Assembly: GCA_029865675.1 (NCBI GenBank)
Contig: JARXAU010000043.1
Location: 1 to 21,672 of the forward strand
Source: Rhodoferax sp.
Lineage (GTDB): Bacteria; Pseudomonadota; Gammaproteobacteria; Burkholderiales; Burkholderiaceae_C
DNA length: 21,672 bases
Direction: 5' to 3'
Under the pieces are notes generated by a model, which was not told the DNA's origin, ran no database searches, and worked only from the letters and a program-made list of their open reading frames with translations. Below are positions 6,531-14,040 of this stretch, in pieces (the stretch's first letter is position 1; every line of letters begins with the position of its first letter). The position numbers and the translations under genes are program-made.

Positions 6531-8048
6531 ATGCCTAAATTTGTATTCCTGCCCACCGACCTGGCGCTCTATGCCCAGCTACTGGTGCTCGCGCTGTATC
6601 TGCGCCACGTGCTGCGCACGCCCTTGTTGCGGCAAAGCTGGCGCTACGTGGCCAAGGACGCGGCGGCTATGTCGGCGGGTGTGGTGCTGGCGCTTTTTGT
6701 GCTGGTGGCGCTGGTGGATTCCATTCACTTTCGTCCGCTTTTGCCGACTGCTAAAGCGACTTCTGGCCCAGTCGCGCCAGCTGCGCCAGCTGCTAGCGGC
6801 TCTGCCACTTCCGCTGCCCCGGTGGCCGCATATTCCACGCGCACTTTGTCTTTGCTGGACGTGTTCTTGACCGGGCCGCGCGAGGCGCGCGAGAAGACCT
6901 ATTCGGTGCCGCTGGCCACGCACCAGTTTTCCAAGGAAAGCGTGCTGCAAAACGGCGTGTCGGTGCGCGACTTTCCGCGATTGCAGTTTGGCGGCAAGCA
7001 CTTGACGGCACCCGAGAGCCAATGGGGTGCTGATGTGGCGCAGCGCAGCCTGCGGGGGCTGGCGGGCGGGGCACTGGTGGCGCTGGTGTTGGGCGCTCTG
7101 CTGGTGGTACGCCAGGCGCTTGTTTGGCGGGTCAGTTTCTCGGCGGCTTTGTCCACACTGTGGCGGGGCGAGGTGGCCTTTCCCGTGCGCGCGGTGGGGG
7201 GCACGCTGCTGGTGTTGGCGCTGCTCTTGGGCTGGGTGGCGGCGCTGTGGCCGCATTACCACGTGATGGGCACTGACCAGACGGGCAACGACGTGCTGTT
7301 CTTGGCTATCAAGTCCATTCGCACGGCGGTGGTGATTGGCTCGCTGGCCACGCTTTCGACCATTCCGCTGGCGGTGGTGTTTGGCATCTTGGCGGGCTAC
7401 TTCAAGGGCTGGGTGGACGACGCTATCCAGTACTTCTACACCGTGCTGTCGTCCATCCCCTCGGTGCTGCTGATCTCGGCTTTTGTGCTGATGATTCAGG
7501 TGTTTATCGACAAAAACCCGCAGATGTTTGAGACCGGCCTGGAGCGCGGCGATGTGCGCTTGTTTTTGCTCGCCGCCATCTTGGGCATAACCGGCTGGGC
7601 CAGCCTGGCGCGGCTGCTGCGTGCCGAAACCCTCAAGCTGGGCGAGCTGGACTATGTGCAGGCGGCGCGCGCCTTTGGCGTGTCGGACCTGGGCATCATG
7701 CGCCGCCACATCCTGCCCAATCTGACGCACGTGATCGTCATCGTGGCGGTGCTTGATTTCTCGGGGCTGGTGCTGTACGAAGCGGTCTTGTCTTATGTGG
7801 GTGTGGGCGTGGACCCCAACACCAACAGCTTTGGCGTGATGATTAACGGCGCACGCAACGAGATGTCGCGCGACCCGGTGATCTGGTGGACGCTGGCCAC
7901 GGCCTTTGGTTTTATGGTGGCGTTGGTGCTGTCGATGACGCTGTTTGCCAGCGCGGTGCGTGAGGCCTTTGATCCACGTGCCCGGGCATTCCGGGTGCGG
8001 CCGCTGAAAGCGCCCAAGCCTCAAGCAGTAGGCGGGGCTGCACCATGA
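6531..8048 (+). CDS. Oligopeptide-type ABC transporter permease (OppC/YejE-like, long N terminus)
   Basis: A 505-residue inner-membrane permease. The C-terminal 260 residues are a standard OppC/DppC/YejE domain: the GTDQTGNDVL motif begins at residue 247, several membrane segments follow, and the EAA-like loop DYVQAARAFGVSDLGIMRRH (from residue 374) should contact the ATPase. The N-terminal 245 residues are much longer than in YejE (341 residues in all) or OppC (about 300). They contain membrane segments near residues 11-25, 48-66, 177-195 and 224-242. Between the second and third lies a stretch of about 110 residues, Ala/Pro-rich at its start, that is probably periplasmic. The gene overlaps the ATPase gene by four bases (ATGA). 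The usual partner permease (OppB/YejB) and binding protein are not adjacent; upstream is a divergent unrelated operon. The Shine-Dalgarno site is weak. Confidence 0.88.
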   Translation: MPKFVFLPTDLALYAQLLVLALYLRHVLRTPLLRQSWRYVAKDAAAMSAGVVLALFVLVALVDSIHFRPLLPTAKATSGPVAPAAPAASGSATSAAPVAAYSTRTLSLLDVFLTGPREAREKTYSVPLATHQFSKESVLQNGVSVRDFPRLQFGGKHLTAPESQWGADVAQRSLRGLAGGALVALVLGALLVVRQALVWRVSFSAALSTLWRGEVAFPVRAVGGTLLVLALLLGWVAALWPHYHVMGTDQTGNDVLFLAIKSIRTAVVIGSLATLSTIPLAVVFGILAGYFKGWVDDAIQYFYTVLSSIPSVLLISAFVLMIQVFIDKNPQMFETGLERGDVRLFLLAAILGITGWASLARLLRAETLKLGELDYVQAARAFGVSDLGIMRRHILPNLTHVIVIVAVLDFSGLVLYEAVLSYVGVGVDPNTNSFGVMINGARNEMSRDPVIWWTLATAFGFMVALVLSMTLFASAVREAFDPRARAFRVRPLKAPKPQAVGGAAP

Positions 8049-9886
8049 TGGACATCCGCAATCTCACCACCGACCTGGAGACCGACAGCGCCCTGGTGCG
8101 CGCGGTAGACGCCTTGTCTTTGACCATTGCCCGTGGCGAGACCTTCGCCCTGGTGGGCGAGTCGGGCTGCGGCAAGTCGATGACGGCGCTGTCCCTGTTG
8201 CGCCTGCTGCCGGACAACGGCCGCGTTACCGGCGGACAGGTGGACCTGGACGGCACCGATGTGCTGGCGCTGCCGGAGTCGCGCATGCGCGAATTCCGGG
8301 GCCGCAAGATCAGCATGATTTTTCAGGAGCCCGCCACCAGCCTGAACCCGGTGATGACGGTGGGCCGGCAAATCCGGGAAGTGATTGAGCGCCACACCGC
8401 CTTGCGCGGCAAGGCCAGCGCAGCCAAAGCGGTGGACTGGCTGCGCCGCGTCGGGCTGGACGCGCCCGAGCGCCGGGCCGAGGGCTACCCCTTCCAACTC
8501 TCGGGTGGGCAAAAGCAGCGGGTGATGATCGCCATCGCCCTGGCCGCCGAGCCCGATGTGCTGGTGGCTGATGAACCTACCACCGCGCTGGACGTGACCA
8601 TTCAGGCGCAAATACTGGCGCTCTTGCAAGACCTGCAGCGCAGCCAAGCCATGGCGCTGTTGCTGATTACCCACGACCTGGCCATTGTTTCGCAGATGGC
8701 GCACCGCGTGGCGCTGATGTACGCAGGTCAGGTGGTGGAGGTGGCCAGCGCAGCCGACTTCTTTGCCCGCCCGCTGCATCCCTACGCCGCCAATTTGCTG
8801 GACGCCTTGCCTGACGCCAGCAAGCGCGGCCAGCGCCTGGCTTCCATCCCCGGCGTGGTGCCCGCGCTGAGCCAGACCTTTGCCGGCTGCCGCTTTGCCG
8901 ACCGCTGCCAAGACGCCGCCGCCCTGTGCCGCAGCGCCCCGCCGCAGTTGCACGAATACGCGCGCGGCCACGCGGTGCGCTGCTTTATTTACGAGGGCGC
9001 CTTGGGCCGGGACCACGCCAGCCGCAATGTGGCACCCGCGTTCGCCAGTGCGCCCCAAGACCAGCCCGCAACGCCAAGCGCCGCTACGCCCTTGTTGGCG
9101 GTGCGCGATTACAAAGTGTGGTTTCCCATCCGCAAGGGCTTGCTGCAGCGCACCGTTGGTTTTGTTAAGGCGGTGGACGGCGTGTCGTTTGAGGTGCGCA
9201 CCGGGCGCACGCTGGCGCTGGTGGGTGAATCGGGCAGTGGCAAAACCACGGTAGGCAAGGCGCTGCTGCAACTGCTGCGCGGCCAGGCCCAAATAGCGGG
9301 CAGCGCGGTGCTGCAGGGCCAGCCGCTGGACGCCTTGCAAGGTGCGGCCTTGCGCGCGGCGCGGCGCACGGCGCAAATCGTGTTCCAAGACCCGTTTGCC
9401 TCGCTCAACCCGCGCATGCGCGTGAACGAAATTTTGGAAGAAGGCGTGGCCTCGCTACACCCCGAGGTCGACGCCCGCGCGCGGCACGCGCGCGTAGCAG
9501 CGTTGCTGGACAAAGTGGGCCTGCCCGCAGGCGCCCTGGCGCGCTACCCGCACGAGTTCTCCGGCGGCCAGCGACAACGCCTGGCCATTGCCCGCGCCCT
9601 GGCGGTGGAGCCGCTGCTGATCGTGGCCGATGAACCCACCTCAGCCCTGGACGTGTCAGTGCAAGCGCAAATTCTGAATCTGCTGAGCGACCTGCAAACC
9701 GAGCTGGGCGTGGCCTATTTGTTCATTACGCACAACTTTGGCGTGGTGGAGTACCTGGCGCACGACATCGCTGTGATGCAAGGCGGCAAGCTGGTGGAAT
9801 ACGGCGCAGCCTGCCAGGTGCTGGAGCAGCCGCAGCAGGCCTATACCCAGGCGCTGCTGAAGGCGGTGCCGCGGGTGCTGCGTTGA
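8045..9886 (+). CDS. Fused double ATPase of a peptide-type ABC transporter (YejF-like)
   Basis: A 613-residue protein with two complete ABC ATPase domains in one chain, equivalent to a DppD-DppF fusion as in YejF or GsiA. Domain 1 has Walker A GESGCGKS (residues 38-45), signature LSGGQKQR and Walker B VLVADEPTTALD. Domain 2 has Walker A GESGSGKT (394-401), signature FSGGQRQR and Walker B LIVADEPTSALD. Between them lies the oligopeptide-family C-terminal module with four cysteines in a CX5CX6CX17C pattern (C282, C288, C295, C313), followed by an Ala/Pro-rich linker. It should power peptide or modified-peptide uptake through the permease encoded immediately upstream, whose stop codon overlaps this start. 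No terminator is visible after the stop. Confidence 0.93.
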   Translation: MMDIRNLTTDLETDSALVRAVDALSLTIARGETFALVGESGCGKSMTALSLLRLLPDNGRVTGGQVDLDGTDVLALPESRMREFRGRKISMIFQEPATSLNPVMTVGRQIREVIERHTALRGKASAAKAVDWLRRVGLDAPERRAEGYPFQLSGGQKQRVMIAIALAAEPDVLVADEPTTALDVTIQAQILALLQDLQRSQAMALLLITHDLAIVSQMAHRVALMYAGQVVEVASAADFFARPLHPYAANLLDALPDASKRGQRLASIPGVVPALSQTFAGCRFADRCQDAAALCRSAPPQLHEYARGHAVRCFIYEGALGRDHASRNVAPAFASAPQDQPATPSAATPLLAVRDYKVWFPIRKGLLQRTVGFVKAVDGVSFEVRTGRTLALVGESGSGKTTVGKALLQLLRGQAQIAGSAVLQGQPLDALQGAALRAARRTAQIVFQDPFASLNPRMRVNEILEEGVASLHPEVDARARHARVAALLDKVGLPAGALARYPHEFSGGQRQRLAIARALAVEPLLIVADEPTSALDVSVQAQILNLLSDLQTELGVAYLFITHNFGVVEYLAHDIAVMQGGKLVEYGAACQVLEQPQQAYTQALLKAVPRVLR

Positions 9887-10109
9887 GGCGCAAGCGCGTA
9901 CGTGCCTGGGCCGCGCAGCACCGCCTAACGGCCTACAAGCATTTGCAGCGCGTGGATTTCCGTGGCCGCTTGCAGAAAATACGTCGCAAAATGGCAAACG
10001 ATCGGTCTAGGATTTACACCGTTACCCGCTTACCTGAAGTGGCTAGCTTGGGACGGAGAATCCCCCGGTATTTGTTCGACAGCGACAGCAGCAACCCAGA
10101 TCGACGCGC

Positions 10110-10493
10110 ATGAAAAAATCTCTTCACCCGCTTATCTCAAGCCTTAGCTTTTTGCCGAACCGTACGCCTGCGATGGCGTTTACCGGAGAGGGTGATAAGG
10201 CCTTCACCGAGGTCGCACCGTTCAGGGACGGGGCTATTTACGTGGGGCATTACTCTGGCAGCAGCGAGTGGGAGAGGCATCCCGACGGTGATGAGCTGGT
10301 CCTGGTGCTCTCGGGTACGACGACGGTCGTTCTTTTAAAAAACGGAGCGCAAGAGAGGGTGGCTTTGCAGGCGGCTGAGCTGGTCGTGGTTCCGCAAGGC
10401 GTTTGGCACCGCTTTGACGGGTCTGAGCAACTCCAAGTCCTCACGATCACGCCCCATCGCACCGACCATTCGCTTGAGCGGCCTGACGCCTGA
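10110..10493 (+). CDS. Small cupin-domain protein
   Basis: A 127-residue single-domain cupin. Motif 1 is recognisable around residues 50-69 (G50, H57, D59, E62, G69), with HxD in place of the usual HxH. Motif 2 is VVPQGVWHRFD with H100. A metal site using H57, E62 and H100 is therefore plausible. Function cannot be assigned: members include small dioxygenases, isomerases and ligand-sensing proteins. The likely start is the ATG at 10110; an ATG at 10173 (MAFTGEG) would give a shorter protein still holding the whole barrel. No good ribosome-binding site is seen at either. The gene begins a same-strand cluster with an XRE regulator 19 bp downstream. Confidence 0.75.
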   Translation: MKKSLHPLISSLSFLPNRTPAMAFTGEGDKAFTEVAPFRDGAIYVGHYSGSSEWERHPDGDELVLVLSGTTTVVLLKNGAQERVALQAAELVVVPQGVWHRFDGSEQLQVLTITPHRTDHSLERPDA

Positions 10494-10512
10494 GCGCTGA
10501 CACGGGCTTCCC

Positions 10513-10899
10513 ATGTGCACCTCCACGATTGAAAAAAGCAGCGGCAACGTCTATGCCGATCTCGGCATGGCCCACGCGCAAGAGATGCTGGTCAAAGCCA
10601 AGTTGACCAGCAAGATTAGCGACATCATCAAGGGTCAAAACCTCACCCAACAACAGGCTGCTGAGCTGCTGGCTCTGCCCCAGCCCAAGGTGTCGAAAAT
10701 GCTGCGCGGCCAGTTTCGGGGCATTGCCGTGCCCGAGATGCTCGACTGCCTGTCGCGCTTGGGCCGGGATATCGACGCTGTGGCCAAGCCCGCCCACCGC
10801 ACGACCAAGGCCCATGCAAACGGCAGCATTGGCCGCGTCAATATCGTATCGGCCCAACGCGCAGGAAATGATCAGGGCGATGGCAGCGGAGGAATGTGA
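10513..10899 (+). CDS. XRE-family HTH regulator, HigA-like antitoxin
   Basis: A 128-residue DNA-binding protein. The N-terminal segment SSGNVYADLGMAHAQEML is characteristic of the HigA-like antitoxins that partner phage-derived Gp49/HigB-type RNase toxins. It is followed by a helix-turn-helix at about residues 44-66 (LTQQQAAELLALPQPKVSKMLRG). The conserved basic tail ends near GRVNIVSA (about residue 113), and the last 15 residues are an extra tail. In complete loci the toxin gene lies immediately upstream; here that place is taken by the cupin gene, and the downstream gene is Bro-N-like. It may be an orphan antitoxin or an autonomous regulator, perhaps of the neighbouring Bro-N gene. Confidence 0.8.
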   Translation: MCTSTIEKSSGNVYADLGMAHAQEMLVKAKLTSKISDIIKGQNLTQQQAAELLALPQPKVSKMLRGQFRGIAVPEMLDCLSRLGRDIDAVAKPAHRTTKAHANGSIGRVNIVSAQRAGNDQGDGSGGM

Positions 10900-10985
10900 A
10901 GACTGTCTCTCTTACGGTTATTGCCGCCTGCCCTCACAACACCTGCGGCGCGGGTGCCGGTGTGCGACAAGGTAGCTAAGCAATT

Positions 10986-10990
10986 GGAGG
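10986..10990 (+). promoter_or_regulatory. Ribosome-binding site that fixes the Bro-N gene start
   Basis: GGAGG lies five bases before the ATG at 10996. The longer in-frame option, a TTG at 10921, has no comparable site and would add 25 residues with no family similarity, so translation most likely begins at 10996. Confidence 0.8.
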
Positions 10991-10995
10991 CTGTT

Positions 10996-11871
10996 ATGAG
11001 TAATCCCGAGAACAACCCAGAGGCACGTGTGGCGCTTTTCCAAAGCCGCGAAATCCGCCGCACGCTGCACAACGATGAGTGGTGGTTCGTCATCACCGAC
11101 ATCATTGCCGCTCTGACGGATGCCGCTAATCCGTCGGACTACTGGAAGAAGATGCGTAGGCGCGACCCCGATTTGAGCCTGGACAGCCAAGGGGGGGGAC
11201 AAATTGACCCCCCCCTTGCGCTGGCGTTTGATACGGCGGGCGGGCGGCAAAAGCTCCAGTGCTGGAACACGCAAGGCATTTTTCGTTTGATCCAGTCCAT
11301 CCCCAGCCCCAAGGCGGAGCCATTTAAGCGCTGGCTGGCCAGGGTGGGCAAAGAGCGCCTTGATGAGATTGAAAACCCTGAGCTGGCAATGGGCCGCATG
11401 CAAGAGCTATACGAAAAGAAGGGCTATCCCAAGGAGTGGATCGACAAGCGCCTGCGCGGCATTGCAGTGCGTCAAGACCTGACCGATGAATGGAAGCAGC
11501 GCGGTGTGCGCAGCAGCCAGGAGTTCGCCATCCTTACCAATGAAATCATGCACGGCACCTTTGCGCTGAAGGTGGACGAGTACAAGCAGGTAAAGGCGCT
11601 GGCGCGTGAAAACCTGCGCGACCACATGACAGACATTGAACTGATCTTGACCATGTTGGCCGAGGCGACCACCACCAAGCTGCACCGCGACCGCGATTCG
11701 GTTGGCATGGCGCCGCTCAAAAAGGATGCCAAAGATGGCGGCGCGGTGGCCGGGCGCACCCGCAAAGATATTGAAAAGCAGACAGGCAAACCTGTGATTT
11801 CAAAAGAAAACTTTAAGCAGTTGGCGCTAAAGAAGGAGAAAAAACCCAAGGGGTCGCGCGATATTGGATGA
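10996..11871 (+). CDS. Bro-N domain, phage antirepressor-like protein
   Basis: A 291-residue protein of a widespread bacterial family with an N-terminal Bro-N domain, related to phage antirepressors and baculovirus BRO DNA-binding proteins. It starts with the typical FQSREIRRTLHNDEWWFVITDIIAALTD, then WKKMRRRDPDL, QCWNTQGIFRLIQSIPSPKAEPFKRWLARVG and ELAMGRMQELYEKKGYP. The C-terminal part (DEWKQRGV, NLRDHMTDIELILTMLAEA and a basic tail) is the conserved family extension. Its molecular role is not established; antirepressor or DNA-binding activity is inferred from the domain. A perfect GGAGG ribosome-binding site sets the start. Inside the gene, G8 and C8 runs form a perfect dyad (11188-11218), encoding QGGGQIDPPL; slippage there would truncate the protein at about residue 70. 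It stands at the end of a small accessory cluster. Confidence 0.85.
   Translation: MSNPENNPEARVALFQSREIRRTLHNDEWWFVITDIIAALTDAANPSDYWKKMRRRDPDLSLDSQGGGQIDPPLALAFDTAGGRQKLQCWNTQGIFRLIQSIPSPKAEPFKRWLARVGKERLDEIENPELAMGRMQELYEKKGYPKEWIDKRLRGIAVRQDLTDEWKQRGVRSSQEFAILTNEIMHGTFALKVDEYKQVKALARENLRDHMTDIELILTMLAEATTTKLHRDRDSVGMAPLKKDAKDGGAVAGRTRKDIEKQTGKPVISKENFKQLALKKEKKPKGSRDIG
11188..11218. repeat. Palindrome of G8 and C8 homopolymers within the Bro-N gene
   Basis: CAAGGGGGGGG (11188-11198) and its exact reverse complement CCCCCCCCTTG (11208-11218) flank a nine-base spacer, giving perfect 11-bp arms. Both eight-base runs lie in the coding frame. Eight-base G or C runs are rare in a chromosome of this composition and are typical slippage sites. 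Confidence 0.95.
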
Positions 11872-11941
11872 ACCAAATCACCTCGCGTCTTGAAGCTGAT
11901 TTTTGTTTCTCGATAGCTCGACAGTAACAACGACAACTCAG

Positions 11942-11978
11942 CCACCAATGCGTGCGGCGCGGCGAGCTTGTGGTTTTT
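11942..11978 (+). terminator. Weak candidate terminator after the Bro-N gene
   Basis: CCAC at 11942-11945 can pair with GTGG at 11970-11973, with further AA/TT and GC/GC pairs after single-base bulges. Five T residues follow at 11974-11978. The stem is imperfect and the element overlaps the last codon and stop of the convergent prlC gene, so this is a tentative call. Confidence 0.25.
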
Positions 11979-14040
11979 AGTGCTGGGCTTGCGCCATCCC
12001 CTGGTGCCGCAGCAGTGCATCCAGGGTCGGTTCACGGCCTCGGAAGGCTTTAAAGGATTCCATGGCCGGGCGGCTGCCGCCGGCTTCTAGGATGTTTTGC
12101 AGGTATTTTTTGCCCGTGGCGGGGCTGGGGTCGCCGCTTGCCAGGGCCGATTCTTCAAACGCGGCGTAGGCGTCGGCGCTGAGCACTTCGGCCCATTTGT
12201 AGCTGTAGTAGCCCGCCGCGTAGCCACCCGCAAAGATGTGGCTAAAGGTGTTGATGCTGCGGCTAAACGCCGGGCTGGGCAGCACTGCCACCTCGTCGCG
12301 CACCTGGGTGAGCAAGGCCATCAGGTCATCCACGGGCGCGGGGGCCGCGTGCAGCAGCATGTCAAACAGCGAAAACTCGATTTGGCGCAGGGTTTGCATG
12401 CCGCTTTGGAAGTTGCGCGCGGCCAGCATTTTGTCAAACAGTGCGCGCGGTAGGGGTGCGCCGGTGTCCACGTGGGCGGTCATGTGGGCGATCACATTCC
12501 ATTCCCAGCAAAAGTTTTCCATGAACTGGCTGGGCAGCTCTACCGCGTCCCACTCCACGCCGCTAATGCCCGCCACGTCGCGCTCGTTCACTTGGGTGAG
12601 CAGGTGGTGCAGGCCGTGACCGAATTCGTGGAAGAGGGTGGTGACGTCGTCGTGCGAGAGCAGGGCGGGCTTGCGCACGCCATTAGCCTCGCTGCCCTCG
12701 GCAAAGTTGCACACCAGGTGGGCAACAGGGGTTTGCAGCGCGCCGGTGTCTGGGCGCAGCCAGCGGGTGCGCACATCGTCCATCCAGGCGCCGCCGCGCT
12801 TGCCGCTGCGTGCGCTGGGGTCCAGGTAAAACTGGCCCACCAGCACGCGCCCTGCGGGGGTGTTGCGCTCAATGCGGTAGAACTGCACGCTGGGGTTCCA
12901 CACGGGCGCGGTATCGCTGGAGATCACCACGTCAAACAGGTTTTGCACGATTTGGAACAGGCCGGCCAGCACCTTGGGCAGGGTGAAATACTGCTTGACC
13001 TCTTGCTCGCTAAAGGCGTAGCGCGCTTCCTTGAGCTTTTCGCTCACATAAGGCCAGTCCCAGGCCTGCGGGTCGCTCAGGCCCAGGTGCTCCCGCGCAA
13101 AGGCGCGCAGTTCGGCCACGTCGCGCTCGGCGTAGGGCCGGGCGCGGGCGGCCAGGTCGCGCAAAAAGGCGATCACCGCAGCGGGTGAATCGGCCATTTT
13201 GGGCGCGATGGAGAGTGCTGCAAAGTTGTCAAAACCTAGCAACTGCGCCTCTTCATGGCGCAGCGCCAGTATTTCGCGCATGACGGGCGCGTTGTCAAAG
13301 TGCTGTGCCTCGGGAGCAGCCTCTAGGGAAGCGCGGGTGACGTAAGCCCGGTACAGGGTCGCGCGCAATTCGCTGCTGTGGGCAAATTGCATTACAGGCA
13401 GGTAGCAAGGCATTTTGAGGGTGAGTTTGTAGCCCTCTTTGCCGTCCATGATTGCCGCAGTGCGGGCGGCCAACGTGACGTCTTCGGGCACGCCAGCCAA
13501 TTCTTCCAACTTGGCGTAGCAGCAATAGGCGTCAGTGGCGTCTAGCGTGTTTTCGCTGAATTTTTGGCTTAGTTCGGCAGCGCGCTCTTGGATCTGTGCA
13601 AACCGCGTGCGTGCCGGTCCATGCAAATCGGCACCGCCCAACACAAAGTTACGCACCGCATTTTTATGCGCCTGGCGCTGCTCGGTGTTCAGGCGGCTTG
13701 GGTCCATGGCTTTGTATTTGGCATACAAGCGCTCGTCGGCACCCAGGCGTGTCCAAAACTCGGTCACCAAGGGCAAGGCGGCGTTGTAGGCAGCGCGCAG
13801 TGCGGGGCTGTCAGCCACGCTGTTGAGGTGGCTTATGGCCCCCCAAGCGATGCTGAGCTTTTCGTTGGCGACGTCCAGTGTGGCGGCAATGGCGGACCAT
13901 TCGGCGGGGAAGGCTTCAGTAGTGACGCTTTCCAATGCCACATGGGCCTGCCCGAGCAAGTCCTCAATGGCCGGTGCCACATGTTCTGGCAGGATCTGAT
14001 CAAACAATGGGCTCCCACCTGGGCTTAGCAGCGGGTTCAT
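11977..14040 (-). CDS. prlC: Oligopeptidase A, M3 family zinc peptidase
   Basis: A 687-residue cytoplasmic metallopeptidase of the M3 (thimet oligopeptidase) family, close to the 680 residues of E. coli oligopeptidase A. It degrades short peptides, including cleaved signal peptides. The catalytic zinc motif is HEFGH at residues 471-475, with the third ligand at E501 in the family segment DAVELPSQ. The N terminus (NPLLSPGGSPLFDQI) and the IFAGGYAAGYYSYKWAEVL segment near the C terminus are typical. The ATG overlaps the folD stop codon in an ATGA arrangement, so the two genes are probably translated from one message. The C-terminal end converges on the Bro-N gene. Confidence 0.97.
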   Translation of the reverse strand: MNPLLSPGGSPLFDQILPEHVAPAIEDLLGQAHVALESVTTEAFPAEWSAIAATLDVANEKLSIAWGAISHLNSVADSPALRAAYNAALPLVTEFWTRLGADERLYAKYKAMDPSRLNTEQRQAHKNAVRNFVLGGADLHGPARTRFAQIQERAAELSQKFSENTLDATDAYCCYAKLEELAGVPEDVTLAARTAAIMDGKEGYKLTLKMPCYLPVMQFAHSSELRATLYRAYVTRASLEAAPEAQHFDNAPVMREILALRHEEAQLLGFDNFAALSIAPKMADSPAAVIAFLRDLAARARPYAERDVAELRAFAREHLGLSDPQAWDWPYVSEKLKEARYAFSEQEVKQYFTLPKVLAGLFQIVQNLFDVVISSDTAPVWNPSVQFYRIERNTPAGRVLVGQFYLDPSARSGKRGGAWMDDVRTRWLRPDTGALQTPVAHLVCNFAEGSEANGVRKPALLSHDDVTTLFHEFGHGLHHLLTQVNERDVAGISGVEWDAVELPSQFMENFCWEWNVIAHMTAHVDTGAPLPRALFDKMLAARNFQSGMQTLRQIEFSLFDMLLHAAPAPVDDLMALLTQVRDEVAVLPSPAFSRSINTFSHIFAGGYAAGYYSYKWAEVLSADAYAAFEESALASGDPSPATGKKYLQNILEAGGSRPAMESFKAFRGREPTLDALLRHQGMAQAQH

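Noticed and set aside
6579..9388. Long minus-strand open frames opposite the peptide-type permease and ATPase genes
   Set aside because: They are His/Gln/Arg-rich translations of the antisense strand of high-G+C genes with clear motifs on the plus strand.
9883..10113. Possible 76-residue Arg-rich protein after the double ATPase gene
   Set aside because: It starts at a TTG overlapping the ATPase stop, has no ribosome-binding site or recognisable domain, and runs into the cupin start. The 223-bp gap holds nothing else I can name.
10921..10995. Longer Bro-N protein starting at the TTG at 10921
   Set aside because: The ATG at 10996 has a perfect GGAGG site and matches the family N terminus; the extra 25 residues do not.
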